DNA from: Astropecten irregularis
Lineage: Eukaryota > Echinodermata > Asteroidea > Paxillosida > Astropectinidae
DNA length: 64,000 bases
Assembly (NCBI GenBank): GCA_963971285.1
Contig: OZ020259.1
Span: forward strand, 2,046,001 to 2,110,000
Direction: 5' to 3'
Under the pieces are notes generated by a model, which saw nothing but the letters and a program-made list of their open reading frames with translations, did no database searches and was not told the DNA's origin. This document shows, one piece after another, positions 1-11,767 of this stretch (its first letter is position 1; every line of letters starts with the position of its first letter). Both the position numbers and the translations under genes were made by a program.

Positions 1-1
1 C

Positions 2-283
2 TCTAACCTCAGCATCCCAGTCAGCACCACACACTGCCTGGTGGGTTCGGTCTGTGTGGTGGGCTTCATACGGGCCCGTAATGCCATGGACTGGGGTCTC
101 TTCACCGGTATCTTCAGCGCTTGGGTCGTCACCCTCCCGGCCACCGTGCTACTGTCGGCTGCCTTCATGGGTCTCCTACAGCACTCCGTACCCGGTGGGT
201 GCGAGATACAGCAGATGCGGTATCCGGGACCCAACTCGACCGATGTCAACTCGACCGTCACAACAATGGCCAATTTCCAATAG
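2..283 (+). CDS. SLC20A: SLC20-type sodium-dependent phosphate transporter (PiT), C-terminal exon, partial
   Basis: The frame starting at base 2 is open to a TAG at 281-283 and gives 93 residues. It begins [17 protein letters not shown], the conserved PiT-family segment around P-[IV]-S-T-T-H-C-x-V-G-[SA] in the second copy of the transporter repeat. Two hydrophobic helices follow (about residues 31-58), then a polar tail with possible N-glycosylation sites (NST). Family members are plasma-membrane symporters that couple sodium to inorganic phosphate uptake. Only the end is present; the upstream exons lie outside the window and the exon's 5' boundary cannot be seen. Whether it is SLC20A1- or SLC20A2-like cannot be decided from this piece. 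Confidence 0.85.
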   Translation, partial: SNLSIPVSTTHCLVGSVCVVGFIRARNAMDWGLFTGIFSAWVVTLPATVLLSAAFMGLLQHSVPGGCEIQQMRYPGPNSTDVNSTVTTMANFQ

Positions 284-1455
284 AACTCAACCTGGTATAT
301 TAACTCGTATTCAAGATTGAGGGCATTTTGACAAATCCCACTATGTCCTCAGTTCGCCAAACTTACACATAACATACGAGGACAACAAATAGAAGATGTC
401 CACACAAGGTACCTATAAATCAATTGATGTGTGGACTTGCATAATCATACGTCCACACACCGTTCACCTTTAGGCAAATCACACAATATCATTAATATCA
501 TTATTCTGTGAAATAGGATTTAGTTTTTGTTTATTAAAATTGTGTGCACATATGCGTCTTACGTTTATGTTTAGAAAAGTCTAGAAGTTTCAGAATTGAT
601 TCTCAACGTTTTTTCGACGGACAAGTCCGACCTTGTTTGACTTAAATTGATAAATCATTTTATCAAAAAAAATTGACTATCAACAAGTTGGTAATTAGTT
701 TTGAAAAAAAAGTAATAATGCTTTTAAAAATGACAACAATTTCATCTCTAACACACAGAGAAGCGCCCTCTCTTGACATTTAGTATGAAAAGCGCCACCA
801 ACGTACGTCCCGTGTTTGTCGCGGAAACATTTTTTATTATTTCTCGCATTTTCTTTCCCGCTTGAATTGTTTAACTGTATATAATATCAAATTACACGCA
901 CAAATGATATTGTATATAGTGTGTATATTTTTGCCTAACAGTGTTGTAAAGTGCTTTGTGAATTGGAATGAGTATTATTCAACAGCGCCCTCAAGTTACA
1001 AAAACACACATGTTTTTCTCGTTTTTGGAAAATGGACATTGAATTTATAATTAGCTGAGGTATTCTGTCGCTACTCAAAAGACTTTTATGCATAAAAATT
1101 TCATATTAGATAAGAGTCATATGAAAACGTCAAGATCACCGTACACTGTGTTCGATTCTGGTACTAACCAGCCGACTTGATTTTGGCGCCAAAACGAATC
1201 GATTTTGATACGACTTATACATGACCACAGCTTGTGTGATTTCACATCCTTTGATGTAAAGCTACGACCATTGAAGCGCTAAGCTTGCGAACGAAAGAGG
1301 TTTGTCTAGGTTTTTATGATAATTTATGAAATATAAATATCTGCAAAAACATAGGGGGCCTACTTAATTCTGTAAATCCATCGTTACATTTTGGGCGGAT
1401 GAGTATAAATCTTGTATCAAACAATTTGAAATAAAGTCTCTCTGCAGAAATCAAA
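284..1455 (+). other. Probable 3' UTR of the PiT gene
   Basis: This is AT-rich sequence after the PiT stop with no credible ORF. An AATAAA hexamer at 1430-1435 could end the transcript about 20 bases later. Both the hexamer assignment and the UTR extent are inference. Confidence 0.3.
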
Positions 1456-2404
1456 ACTATGACTTTCCCGTGCAAATATATTTATGATTTGGCAACAATT
1501 GGTGATGATGTGAAGGTTTTGCAAATGGCGGGTTACCATGCACAACTCAGTAAGATCATCTCAATTTTGTACTTTTCTTTAATCTTTTTTTGTTGTTTTA
1601 CCTGACACGTGACTTATACAATTTGGTTGTTTACCTCTAAAATAACTCACAGCTTATTACTGCTAATACAAAAAGAAAAGCTTTACTAAGTCATTTAAAT
1701 CGGCTTATAAAAAAATGTAATTGAAATAAGAAGTCTATGCAATGTAAATTAATTGGTTATTTTGAGCGTACACTAGGGCCTATAGACAACGTACTAACTA
1801 CTATACATGGTTGAATATCGCAAGGTAAGTATAATTAAATACAGGCTTAATCATAGAATTATTTCCATCATGTGGATGAAAAACAAACAAACAAACAAAC
1901 AAATAACTACCTCGGGGCTTGGCGAACAAACAAACTGATAAAAATGAAGATAAAAATGAAGACCGTGTCCGAAACGGGTTTCCATAGCTATGGCTACGTT
2001 TGAAGTCAGCATGCTCCATAATGCATTTCCAATGGACCCAGACCTAGCCCTAGCCCTAGTCACCTGGTTTCGGATGAAGCCTTAAGCTTTGCCGCACTCG
2101 ACCAATCACCTGAATGGCAACGGAATGACGTCATTACCAATTCATTTGCATAATGACATCATTAATTACGACCACCAGTTGCTTTAATTCAATAATTCCA
2201 GAATTAATTAAAATTTATCAAGGACTTATGCAAGCAACTGTAACACGAAGATAGCTATTTTAAAATCATATTTATGATCAAATTCAATGTAAAGATATTG
2301 TTATTTTGTTCATTTCATAATTTGTTGGAATATCATAATTTTGCCAAGCAAGGTGATGCCAATGCCAATATATTGGACCAGGATTCATGCTAAGCAAAGG
2401 GACC

Positions 2405-2555
2405 AGTGGTCGATTTCGCGAAGCCCTACGATCGATCGTTACTCAAGTTACGAAGCATAACCCATCGTAGGGGCCTATTCCACGTAGGGCTTCAATTTAT
2501 CAAAAGTCCTACGATTAATAGTAAGTTACGAAGAGTTTGGTGAAATCGAGCCCAG
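2405..2555. mobile_element. Foldback element remnant, ATTTCRC-ended
   Basis: The left part reads CGATTTCGCGAAGCCCTACG and the right end GGTGAAATCGAGCCC, giving imperfect inverted termini around repeated 'CCTACGAT' blocks. A longer relative with the same internal words lies at 59,820-60,201. Confidence 0.45.
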
Positions 2556-2854
2556 TATACATGCTGCATATTCACTCATGATTAATAGGAGTTTTAGAAC
2601 GTGTTGCCGCGTCGGTCCAAAGGTCGCGGCATACCGCACGAATTTCCATATCAAACAGGTAAAACAAACAGAAACGTGTTTGGTATCGCTGATGTAAAAC
2701 TGATATTAAGCACGCTTTCGCAAACATGCTAACAGAATAGAATAATAACCTGAGGTGATTATGATAATGCTGGGAGTTTACAGAGGGCCTGAGGTTTCGA
2801 TCTTACATGCAAGATCGTTCCCAAACGCGTACACGGATAATTTTAGGTATTGAC

Positions 2855-2981
2855 CCAAATATCTGGTTGTGACCGAAAATAACACAAGTCTATCGAAACG
2901 GCTGCAGTCACTGGCTAGTGGCTGCCATATGTGTGTGTGTAATTTGCAGCCGCTGCCAGAGATAATGGGACACGGCCTTAC
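2855..2981. mobile_element. GTGTCCCAAAT foldback element, partial copy
   Basis: It shares the words GGCTGCAGTCACTGGCTAGT, GGCTGCCATA and GGGACACGGCCT with copies at 27,176-27,320, 34,609-34,745 and 39,251-39,388. The left terminus is eroded. Confidence 0.55.
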
Positions 2982-3049
2982 ACGTTCATTATGAGCAATA
3001 TTCCCTGATATCCGAGAATGGTAGACAGCACGAGGCACACTGCTACACC

Positions 3050-3208
3050 CCTTATTCACGACACATCCATTTTGTCACTTTCCTTGTATACCCGTTGGAA
3101 AAGATAACACCAATTCTAAAAAAGAAAACGGGTACCAGACTATTTTTAATCCAAGCCACGGTTTGATTGTACTGCTTTGAATGCAGGATGGATGCACCGT
3201 GAATAAGG
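3050..3208. mobile_element. Foldback MITE with CCTTATTCACG termini, copy 1
   Basis: It starts CCTTATTCACG and ends with its complement CGTGAATAAGG. A near-identical 158-bp copy lies at 29,540-29,697, including the internal words AGAAAACGGGTACCAGACTA and GATGGATGCACCGTGAATAA. There is no coding capacity, so it is a non-autonomous element. Confidence 0.75.
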
Positions 3209-4281
3209 TCTATAGTGAGGATTGATGGATTCTCAACGGTTGTTAGTTCAAGATGCCATAATTATTCTACTGAAATTCTTAGTTGTGATTCATAAAAAAG
3301 ATATAAAAATTACATGGTACGTCTAGTGTATTATACCATTAAAGAGTTTCTTCCAGCATCAGTGTTGGATATTTTGTATTTTCCTCTAATTCGGAGTGAC
3401 ATTTTACCTATCATAGGGTATAGTCATAGTGGGAATAACGGTTAATCTAAGCCATAATCTAAGGCACGTCTCAAAACATCGGCTTGGGCTCCGGCTTTAT
3501 TTTATACATTAATTTCAAAAGTAACATGTGTCAAACTCAGGCTTTACAGTTACAAAGAAGATACACTGTTTCGAACAAGAAATAATGGATTTTAAATTGC
3601 AAGGAAAAACAAATACAACCTGTATGTTCATCTTTTTAATGATGGAAACAGAGCCAGAGCCGCAGCCGATGTTTAAAAGATTCAAGTCATAGTAGGCCTA
3701 TGGGAGATTTACGTTTGGTTTACGATGTGGCTAGGCTTGGGCGTCGCTGATGTGTGGCTACCTCTCTTGACATTCCCTTCAGTCTATCACAGCGTAGCCT
3801 CAGTAAGATTTGAACCAATCGGCGGGCGTAGAGGGAGATAATGAAGGCGAGTCTTCATCGCTTTTGATTAACTTGGAGATAGAAAGAGAGGGCTGACGGT
3901 CATTTCTCAGAAATCAATGTCTTCCTGATGAAACATCGCACTGGATCACAAAGCAGTAGAACAGATTTCTGGATGTACACTCTCAGCCGATATCATTGTC
4001 GGTGTCCTTTCAAAAATTGGAGGACCCAAAGGTTCTGCAACGAATATTACCAGAGTTCGAGGAGTGATTTTCGAAGTTCAGTTTTGAAGAATCAACAATG
4101 TTCGTGAATCTCTATCAAGTTTGGAAAGTTCTCGATGTAGGGGTTGAATTTGTTGAAGGGCCTTTTGATAAGTTTTACCTGGGTAGCTTGAATTCAGAAC
4201 TCTTTAAATCTTCTCTTATACAGAAGACTCAGGAGTACACGTCGGAAAGGAAGCTGAGAGGATCAGTGGATGGTGATGCTT

Positions 4282-4617
4282 CTAAGATCTGGACATGGAC
4301 TGACCAGCTCCCAATGGCGTCACCGTTCCCATCTCTTTAGCGGTCTGGACGATCACGCAGATGGTGCAGAAGATGGACATCAGGCAGTCGTCCTTCGGAG
4401 TCCCCTCGATGCCCTTGGCCTCCCTCACCCTGCCTCGGAGCTTGGACACGGTGTAGATGTTGAAGCACGGCACCAGGAGGGCCAGACCGCACTTGAGGCA
4501 ATCCTCGTCCATGAGCTCAGCGGTCTTGCCGTGGGTGAAACACGGCAGGATCCAGGAGAACAGACATAGTCCGGTGTTCTCGAAGCAGCCGAAAAGACCT
4601 TGTTGCCACTCGGCCAT
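4282..4617 (-). CDS. PLAC8-like cysteine-rich protein 1
   Basis: A 111-aa single-exon ORF starts at the ATG at 4617-4615 and stops at TAG 4284-4282. The start was chosen because MAEWQQGLFGCF aligns with the MGEW starts of the two neighbouring paralogues; a further in-frame ATG lies 45 bases upstream. The PLAC8 pattern is visible: W-x2-GL-x-x-CF near the N-terminus, cysteines in GLCLFSWILPCFTHGKTAE (about residues 17-35), a hydrophobic segment with two cysteines (DCLKCGLALLVPCFNIY), a basic R-G-x-[VI]-R-E turn, then DDCLMSIFCTICVIVQTAKE. PLAC8/cornifelin proteins are small, often membrane-associated, and serve diverse roles; the role of this one is unknown. The domain is full length with no breaks. 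Confidence 0.8.
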   Translation of the reverse strand: MAEWQQGLFGCFENTGLCLFSWILPCFTHGKTAELMDEDCLKCGLALLVPCFNIYTVSKLRGRVREAKGIEGTPKDDCLMSIFCTICVIVQTAKEMGTVTPLGAGQSMSRS

Positions 4618-5350
4618 GGTAGAGATCTTATTCGCCGTTAAGTAGGTACTAGCAAGATGCAAGCAAAGTTACCCGGTTGGTAGAATGCGAACTCCCCTAC
4701 CGTGCGTTTTGTCTTCTTAGCGGGAGCACAGTTAGAAGCCACCAACTTCACAAGTCGCTTCCGAGTCGTGTATCGAGGAAGTGATGGAATGCAATGACAG
4801 AAAACCAGAAAGGAGCAACCTGCCACTCCTTCCATGGAGAAATATATCAGTTTCATTTCCTCGTAGACTTTGAATCAGTCTCGCACCTCGTAAATGTTAC
4901 CGTGTCATTTGTGTCCTTTTCTTTCGTGATAATTAATAGGACAGGTGTCCAGTCTATTCAAATTGCAACATTGATACCAACTTCAACATGATATCAGTTG
5001 TGTCACATACTAATAAGGCTTGTGCCATCATTTTAAGTTTCTGTATCCGGCTCTTTGTGTTGCTGTGTTGCAATTGTGTGTGATCACATAGTTATGAAGA
5101 TGAGGATAATACACAATTGCAATTGTGTGAAAAACGTGAAGTTCGTGTTATTAGTGAACTTGAAGAACACATGTCAAGCTCTGAATATCAGATGCTCCGT
5201 AAGGAAAGATAATGACTGAAATCAGTCTTGATTCAGGCGTTTAAAATTAACATCCTACCCCAGTCATTTCGCAGAATCACCTGCTTGAGCATCAAAGACG
5301 ATCACCAAAACCGAGCCTCCTAGGTTACCTCGACAGGAAAGCCCATCATC
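4618..5350. other. Spacer between PLAC8-like genes 1 and 2
   Basis: It should contain the 5' region of gene 1 and the 3' UTR of gene 2. A short repeated word, CACAATTGCAATTGTGTG, at about 5111-5128 is self-complementary. Nothing else can be assigned. Confidence 0.5.
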
Positions 5351-5689
5351 TTATGTGCGAGCCATGGATTCACCAGCTCCCAGAGGGGTATTGACTCCGA
5401 TCTCCCTGGCCGTCTGGATCAGCGCGCACCATCCACAGAGCAGCAGGGCCACGCAGTCCCCTACCAGCCCTCCGTCGATGTTCTTGCTCTCTCGGACCGC
5501 CCCTCTGGTCTTGGCCATGCAGAAGATGTTGACGAAGGGTACGAACATGACCAGAGCGCAGGGGAGGCAACCTCCCGTGCCGACGGCCTCGGCCGTCTTA
5601 CCGTAGGTGTAGCACGGTACGAACCAGGTGAAAAGGCACATACCCAGATTGCCGAAGCATCCGAAGAGTCCGTTTTCCCATTCTCCCAT
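5351..5689 (-). CDS. PLAC8-like cysteine-rich protein 2
   Basis: A 112-aa ORF runs from the ATG at 5689-5687 to the stop at 5353-5351. The frame stays open for 54 codons upstream to another ATG, but the internal start MGEWENGLFGCF matches both neighbours and the family N-terminus, so the longer form is less likely. Family features are the GMCLFTWFVPCYTYGKTAEA cysteine segment, CLPC at residues 41-44 followed by a hydrophobic stretch, KTRGAVRES, and GDCVALLLCGWCALIQTARE near the end, with a tail (TPLGAGESMART) shared with the paralogues. It lies about 730 bases upstream of gene 1 on the same strand and probably arose by tandem duplication. Function is unknown. Confidence 0.8.
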   Translation of the reverse strand: MGEWENGLFGCFGNLGMCLFTWFVPCYTYGKTAEAVGTGGCLPCALVMFVPFVNIFCMAKTRGAVRESKNIDGGLVGDCVALLLCGWCALIQTAREIGVNTPLGAGESMART

Positions 5690-6565
5690 TGTTGATTTCA
5701 AACAGGTTCCCTGCTCCACCAAAAAATCAAACTTTTCGAAGAAACTTTTACAGACAGTGGTACTGAACAGTCCTACACCCTGTAGTTGCTTGTTGAAGAA
5801 TGAAGGCGTGTTTGTAGGCCCACACGAGGCATGCTTGATTAAAATCATCACATTCCGATATGCATTATGATGTAATCTTTAATTCCTTAGTTTACCTTAG
5901 GAATTATAGCCATTAGGCGGACATACACTGCGAATGACGAAGTCTCATTTGATAAACTTCCCGCAATCTTATTAATTTTTTAATTATTACGTAATGATCC
6001 ATATAACCTAGCCGGTAGTGTTTTGATAGTACCATGACTACCAAACATACCGTGGGATCTTATCCTAATGCGTAGGCGAAGAAATTAGAAGGACTAGCCT
6101 AAACTACACACGGATATGATATTTTTTCATTTTTACGATTGCAAATACTTGTATGATCAAATTCATGTTTTGATTGAGCAATTCTGATGGCCTCGTGCAG
6201 ACAATTACCGTGCCTTATTTGGAGTTGTTGCAAACTTTTTGACCATTGAATAACTCGTTTTCCTTGTTTAAACTTGCAATGATTGAAATAAAACAGTATT
6301 GTATAGGCCCTACTATTGACAAATATACTCACTACCGGCCAGGTTTCTTGCCATTTTCAGCTTTTTCAGAAAAGATCTAGGCTATATTGTTGCAGCATAA
6401 GCATTTTACGGATGAAAACATTTAGATAATTTTTGGTTTTCATTTGAATCAAGGTATCGCGCTGACTGGGAATGAACTTGAATGGAAAACGAGGAGAAAA
6501 CAAGACAGAACAAACGAAATAAATGACAAGAGGACAAGAACATGTTTTCTTGTCATAATAGCTTT

Positions 6566-6608
6566 CGATAAAGATCCTGCTAGGATCGAAACGCGTCAGG
6601 CCCTCCCA
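6566..6608 (+). repeat. GATCCT-stem / GAAACG repeat
   Basis: GATAAAGATCCTGCTAGGAT is followed by CGAAACGCGTCAGGCCCTCC. The GATCCT/AGGATC arms pair around a GCT loop directly before CGAAAC. Relatives are near 13,547, 22,866-23,130, 27,028, 31,283-31,400, 36,741-36,815, 38,840-38,900 and 48,389-48,440. Confidence 0.65.
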
Positions 6609-7676
6609 ATTCAGAGCATTTTATAAACTTCAGGTCATTATTTTGGCAGGTAAGCAGTTTGCAGCAGTTTATTACTAAATTTTTTGAAATCATTATAAAT
6701 ATGAACAGTTACAATTAAGGAGCCCTTTTAGCTATCAATTGAAAATTTCAAGTGAGAGTCTACTTATTTTTGCAAGGATTGCAAACTTACCATAATTACA
6801 ATATTGTGTCGTTTGCTTTTTAATTGTGCTAGTTTTGCTTTTTAATTGTGCTTAGGTTTGCTAGCTTGTGTGGCGGCTCTCTGAGTCTATTTGTATTCCT
6901 TTTACATCAATTTGGAAACTTCTTTGAAAAAAACATTGGTTTTTAATGTACTTTCGAAAATCTCTGCTTCATTTTCTCACCAACAAAAGAAAATCAACAC
7001 AAAAACATTGATATCAAAGAAAAAAAACATGCATGCTAAATAATTGGCAAACGACCCGTTGTCATAGCGACTCTGATAAGCCTCATTTCCTAAATCAGGA
7101 AATCAAACAGCGCTCCGTTTACGTGCGAAACGACCGACCAAAAAATTAAGTCGTTAAAATGTTAATTATATCATCGATATTATGTCCCTTCCCGGACACA
7201 AAATTCGAGATTTGGGTGTACACAGTGTGTCATACAACCCATGAAGCATGTACACGCTATTATTGGTAAGTTAACTCTGGGTAAATAATTTGAGTAGACT
7301 GTGGGTTAACCATTACAATGTTGTGTTAATCGTTAACTAAAGCTACACCAGAGCAAACTATAGCTGACATACGTCGGGTATGGACACATTATGCAGCTGC
7401 ATTGATTAGGCCTCGTTCTCTGCGCTCTCGCAGACAGGATACACCGCACGATTGGGAAGGAGGTTGTGATAGGGAGTGGTTGCAGGGTCAAAGGTCAGGG
7501 GAAACCTGTATAGAACTGCTGAAAACGGTTGAAAAAACACTCCAAGGTCTAAAACAAAGCGAAACTGATGTAAGCAGCCCTTCACTGCTCTGTAAATATC
7601 GCCAATGGTAATTGAAATTAATTAAGGCACAAGGGCCAATTGTCACAGAAGGTAAATTTTGTACAAGCCCATTTAA

Positions 7677-8038
7677 AGGTAGTATCATACTTTGGTAAGA
7701 AACCAAAACAGAAATGTTCACAGATTTAGCTATAACTTACAGGGTACGAAGATGGTGATGGTACAAACACGCCGTTAAAAATTTTCCGCCTGAAATGGTG
7801 TATTTATCCAGGAATTAGTAAAACAACGACCGAAAATCTTTTTGATCTTTTAAAAGATCAGAAATAAAAGAGAAAAGACTTAAGAAACACTGTGGCTGTT
7901 TTTCACTGTTTTCTCAAAAAGTCGGCACCGTATGGGACTAAAATTTTCACAGATGACTGTTACTGTATCTGTCTTAAGTTGGTATTTTTGCCCATGAATC
8001 TGCATTTCTGTGATAAAAACCAAAGTATGATATTACCT
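7677..8038. mobile_element. TTAA-flanked MITE, copy 1
   Basis: The left end AGGTAGTATCATACTTTGGT follows TTAA. The right end is the inverted CAAAGTATGATATTACCT, followed by a mutated target TTTA. The internal palindrome GATCTTTTAAAAGATC is shared with copies at 55,264 and 63,209. There is no ORF. Confidence 0.8.
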
Positions 8039-8579
8039 TTTAGGCAACCAACTTAATTGCTTGCAAAAGAAACACTTCATTAGTACAACGGACAATTTAC
8101 TCAAGGAAATATCTTACTATCCCTAAGAAAATGTGCGAACATTTGGAGATGAATGTTATTTCTTCCTGAAGATTGCCTGGAACTGATTGCCTGTACATGA
8201 CACCGTGCACGATGTCTCTTGGCCATAACATTGAAAAAGTATTCATCGGGTATTTTACACATTTTTGTTCTGCTTGGCGGTTAAAGCTATAGTGCACTTT
8301 ATTATGCTACAACATTACGTACGATACATACTACAGGCTCTATGACCGCTAAAATACTAACACTTCAATGTTTATAGTGCATCTATTATACCATCTTATT
8401 AAGTTTCCATCGAGCTGAAACTGACTGCATTTTGTACCAAGCATAATCTCCACTTCGAACTTAAAACAGAATAAATGCCCAATCGAAAAACATCCCTGGA
8501 ATTGGGATTGTTTCTTATAAACACAAATCTATTTTATCAAATAATCACAAGGGAAACTGACTGAATTTTACAGAACAAC

Positions 8580-8655
8580 TAACATCAGTTGGTAGAGCGC
8601 CTGTACGGTATTCAGGAGGTTGCCGGTTCGAATCCCTTTCCAGTCAAATTTTCTT
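8580..8655 (+). repeat. tRNA-derived repeat (SINE-like), 5'-truncated
   Basis: It has an A-box-like GTTGGTAGAGCGCC and a B-box-like GGTTCGAATCC, then CCAGTCAAATTTTCTTTGTCC, the tail seen in other copies. It lacks the conserved leader of the longer copies and is too divergent to be a functional tRNA gene. Confidence 0.65.
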
Positions 8656-9389
8656 TGTCCACCTTTCAATGACAAATCTATTTCCACCAAACGAGCTTTT
8701 CTAACGGTCCATTTTTGTTCGATGCCACTCCTAAGGTAACATATTAATAATTACAACATTCTGATAAAGCAACACGACTGCCATTAAAAACCACATCTTT
8801 ATAAAAACGAAGAATTAGGGACTTAATTCAAAGTAGAAAAGCAGATCGCCTACAGTTAACTAACATCAACATTTCTTGTTTACGTTCGTTATACTAACAC
8901 CGTTCTAAGAATAATCTATTTGAGTGTGTAGGTATAATAGAGATAACATGAAATCTAATATGGTATACCCTAGGTTAAAACTTCAAATTCTTCGTTGATA
9001 ACGTTGCTTGGAATGGGTGCATCTAAAGTTTTAACTTGACGTTTCGACCCGTATGTCAAAGCCGTGTTCAGGAGAAAAACTTGAAAATGTTACTAAAATT
9101 GCGTTTCAAAACTTGAAACTCTTCCTCGATAACTTTGCTTGGAAAAGAAGATGCTTCCGAAAGACCTGAATATTTTTACTTGACGTTTCGGCCTGTATGT
9201 CCAAGCCATAATCAGGAGAAAACTCAAAAACAAAATTGTATAAGCAGCCAAGTTTCATAAACAAGCTATATCATAAACGCTTCAAATCACTTCAAAACTT
9301 TAAAATGTATCCATGTTAAAGATGATTATCAAACATGATTATTTCAAGAACTAAAGCAACACTCTCACCGCAGCCATCGGAGCTATTAA

Positions 9390-9633
9390 AGCCACTATCA
9401 TACTTTGGTAGAAAACCAAAAACAGACATGTTCACAGATTTACCTATAACTTACAGGGTTTAAAGATAGACCTGGTACAAACATACCGTTATAATGTGTC
9501 TGCCTGAAATTTGTCTGCCTGATCTTCGAGATGAAAACTGATCAGATTTCACAGGTTTGTTTATATTCCATGCCAAATAAAATTACGAACAGACCACAGC
9601 TGTTCTACCAATTTATGACAAAGTATGATACCT
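9390..9633. mobile_element. TTAA-flanked MITE, copy 2 (internally deleted)
   Basis: The left terminus AGCCACTATCATACTTTGGT follows TTAA and the right end is CAAAGTATGATACCT. At 244 bp it is about 120 bp shorter than full copies. Confidence 0.65.
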
Positions 9634-9873
9634 AAATGCTAATCTCAATCGCAAAAGTATACAATAATTATAAAACAGTCAAAACATATTTAATAATAAG
9701 ACATTGTTCTTCGGAGTGTCTGGTGAGTCGGATCGAAATGAGTTTAAGTCCGGCAAACGAGTAAAGAATCGATTGTCTGAGTTTTGATGAAAAGCATTGC
9801 GACTGTCAAGTTGATGGGATAGTGTTGTTTCCTTGCTGAAACTGAATCTGATGGAGTCACCATAATGAGCATC

Positions 9874-9920
9874 CCTCTCCCGAGGACGGCCAGAGCACAC
9901 TGGTCGAAACGTCGAGATAT
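9874..9920 (+). ncRNA. Hammerhead-like motif in a dispersed repeat
   Basis: CCGAGGA (9880-9886; consensus CTGANGA with T to C) is followed by C, then GGCCAG, a 6-nt loop, CTGGTC (one G-T pair) and GAAACGTC (9906-9913). Flanking TCTC and GAGA can pair as helix I. The mutated core C-T and the extra base before the stem argue against activity. Structure only; no evidence of transcription. Confidence 0.35.
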
Positions 9921-10437
9921 ATCCTCTCTCAATGGTCCTTCTCAGGACCACAAAAGAGGATCTTCCAATAGAGTGTTAAACATGGTGTCTCCGCAAGCTT
10001 TACTTAGTTCTAGGAGCATCCACTTGTGAACTGGAGAGAGTTGATGTTGGGTCTGGCTTGGATGTGTCGTTTGACTATCAAGTGTCCGGGGTTACTTCTC
10101 AACAAGGGAGGGGTGGTGCCTTGCCTAGAAGCTGTAGTCGACGTGGTGCAAATGTCATGATCCGGGCTCGGAAGGAAACAGTTCCTTGTCATCAACATCT
10201 TGGCGTGCCGTGGAAAGTTGATGAGCAGCATCCTGAGACTGGATGGGTTCCTTGGTGGGTGGGTGTCCGGTAGGAATTTGGCCTGATGGCACCGGGAGTT
10301 CGGAGGAATACACGATCGTGGTTTCCCGTTTGAATCTGTTCTTTGTTGGTAGGTTTGTGGGTGGACGTCATCAATCTTAAAGGGGTTATGTTGAGATGGT
10401 AGAGGAGGAATTGATGTGGCTACATCATGGTGTCATG

Positions 10438-10773
10438 TTAAACTCGTGCCATAGACTGGCCGATCCCCAGGCCGGTGGTCTCGCGCATCTCAGCCCCTTC
10501 TTGAGCGATGGTGCAGAAAGCACAGCAGAAGGTCATCACGAGATCATTGATGAGGGATCCCTCGATCCCCTTCTGCTCCCGGATCTTGCCTCTAGTCACG
10601 GTCAGCGTGTATATGTTGAGGATGGGCACGAGGACCGAGAGACCGCAGAGCAGGCAGTCGTCGCCCACCGCCTCGGCGTTCTTCCCCTGGACGTAGCACG
10701 GCACGAAGAAGGAGAAGAGACACAACCCGATGTTGGAGAAGCATCCGCAGAGACCTTGTTGCCACTCGCCCAT
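10438..10773 (-). CDS. PLAC8-like cysteine-rich protein 3
   Basis: A 111-aa ORF has its ATG at 10773-10771 and stop at 10440-10438. The N-terminus MGEWQQGLCGCFSNIGLCLF carries the W-x3-GL-C-x-CF signature. It is followed by FVPCYVQGKNAEAVGDD, CLLCGLSVLVPILNIYTL, a basic TRGKIREQKGIEGS hinge and NDLVMTFCCAFCTIAQEGAE, ending GIGQSMARV, the same tail class as paralogues 1 and 2. The order and cysteine spacing are those of a complete PLAC8 domain. It is about 4.7 kb upstream of gene 2 on the same strand. The lack of introns in all three copies is consistent with expansion from one intronless ancestor. Function is unknown; membrane association is typical of the family. Confidence 0.8.
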   Translation of the reverse strand: MGEWQQGLCGCFSNIGLCLFSFFVPCYVQGKNAEAVGDDCLLCGLSVLVPILNIYTLTVTRGKIREQKGIEGSLINDLVMTFCCAFCTIAQEGAEMRETTGLGIGQSMARV

Positions 10774-11358
10774 GATGAAATTTATTTCTCTCAGGTCAGG
10801 GAATCAACACACTAACTGAATATCCTCACTTAAGCGCGTTCCAGTCCAGATTATAGACGCTGGAAAAATGGCCTGTCTTCTAAATTCAAACCCGAAGTGA
10901 CTAGACACACATCAGCAATAGCACTCTCCAGGGCGTGGAAGCAACGCGTCATAAAATCCACAGTAGACGAAAGATGGCAGTTTCTATACCGTTTCGCGGG
11001 TTCCCAGGTTCTGACAGACGTTTCTGTTTTAATACCCGGATACAGGCGATGGGTACCATCCACATATCGTCATGACATTCAGTATCGTCATGGTTCCACT
11101 GTTTCCACAATAATTTATTTTATCGTGATAATTCAAGGGGAGGTCACAAAGTGTCAACACCAAGTCCAAAGTGTCCCTCGAAAAAAACAAACTGTCACGA
11201 GTCAATCGGTTATCAACGAACAGGGACTAACATCTAATACACCACTGTGTATTTCACTGTTTCAGTGACACACACGAATGTAATATACAATGTTTAAATG
11301 TATCAAAGCGTTCTACACGTAAATTGTATGAGACACATGTATCAATTTTGGTCATTAA

Positions 11359-11693
11359 AGGTACAGTACAAGATTGGCAACATACCCAAACAGAAATGTT
11401 CACAGATTTACCTATAACTTTCAGGATATGCAGATGGTGCTGGTAGAAACATACCGTTCAAATAATTATTTCCTCCTAAAATGGTGTATTTATCCAGAAA
11501 TTTGAAACAAATAATGACCGAAAACAGTTTTGATCTCGGGGTGAGATCAAAACCATTCTTCACGTTTTATAAGAAATACTGAGTCTGTTGTCTGCTATTT
11601 TCTCGTGGCTCAGATGTCCGAATTAGCTCAAATTTCCACAGGAATGTTATTTTAGGTACAGGTTGGATTAGACACCAATCATGTATTTTACCT
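11359..11693. mobile_element. TTAA-flanked MITE, copy 3
   Basis: It is flanked on both sides by TTAA (11,355-11,358 and 11,694-11,697). It shares internal words such as AGAAATGTTCACAGATTTAC and CCTATAACTT with the other copies. Its left terminus (AGGTACAGTACAAGATTGG) has diverged. Confidence 0.75.
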
Positions 11694-11767
11694 TTAACGC
11701 GAGAATGGTGAGTCTAGTCTTGAGCATGTGACATAGAGTCATGTTTCACAGCCTGTTAGAGGCTTTA

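Larger units (their letters stand above)
1456..4281. other. Intergenic, repeat fragments only
   Basis: No gene is seen. It holds an (AAAC)n run near 1884-1902, a foldback remnant near 2405-2555, a partial copy of the GTGTCCCAAAT element at 2855-2981, and a full ~159-bp foldback at 3050-3208. The part nearest 4281 may contain the 3' UTR of the minus-strand PLAC8-like gene. Confidence 0.6.
5690..10437. other. Intergenic between PLAC8-like genes 2 and 3
   Basis: No gene is seen. It contains a GATCCTGCTAGGATC stem-loop repeat near 6568-6605, a TTAA element at 7677-8038, a tRNA-like repeat at about 8580-8645, two related blocks around TTGACGTTTCG (near 9036 and 9180), a second TTAA element at 9390-9633, and a hammerhead-like repeat at 9874-9920. 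Confidence 0.6.

Noticed and set aside
5351..5851. 166-codon form of PLAC8-like protein 2
   Set aside because: The extra 54 residues match nothing in the two paralogues, and the MGEW start is shared by the array.
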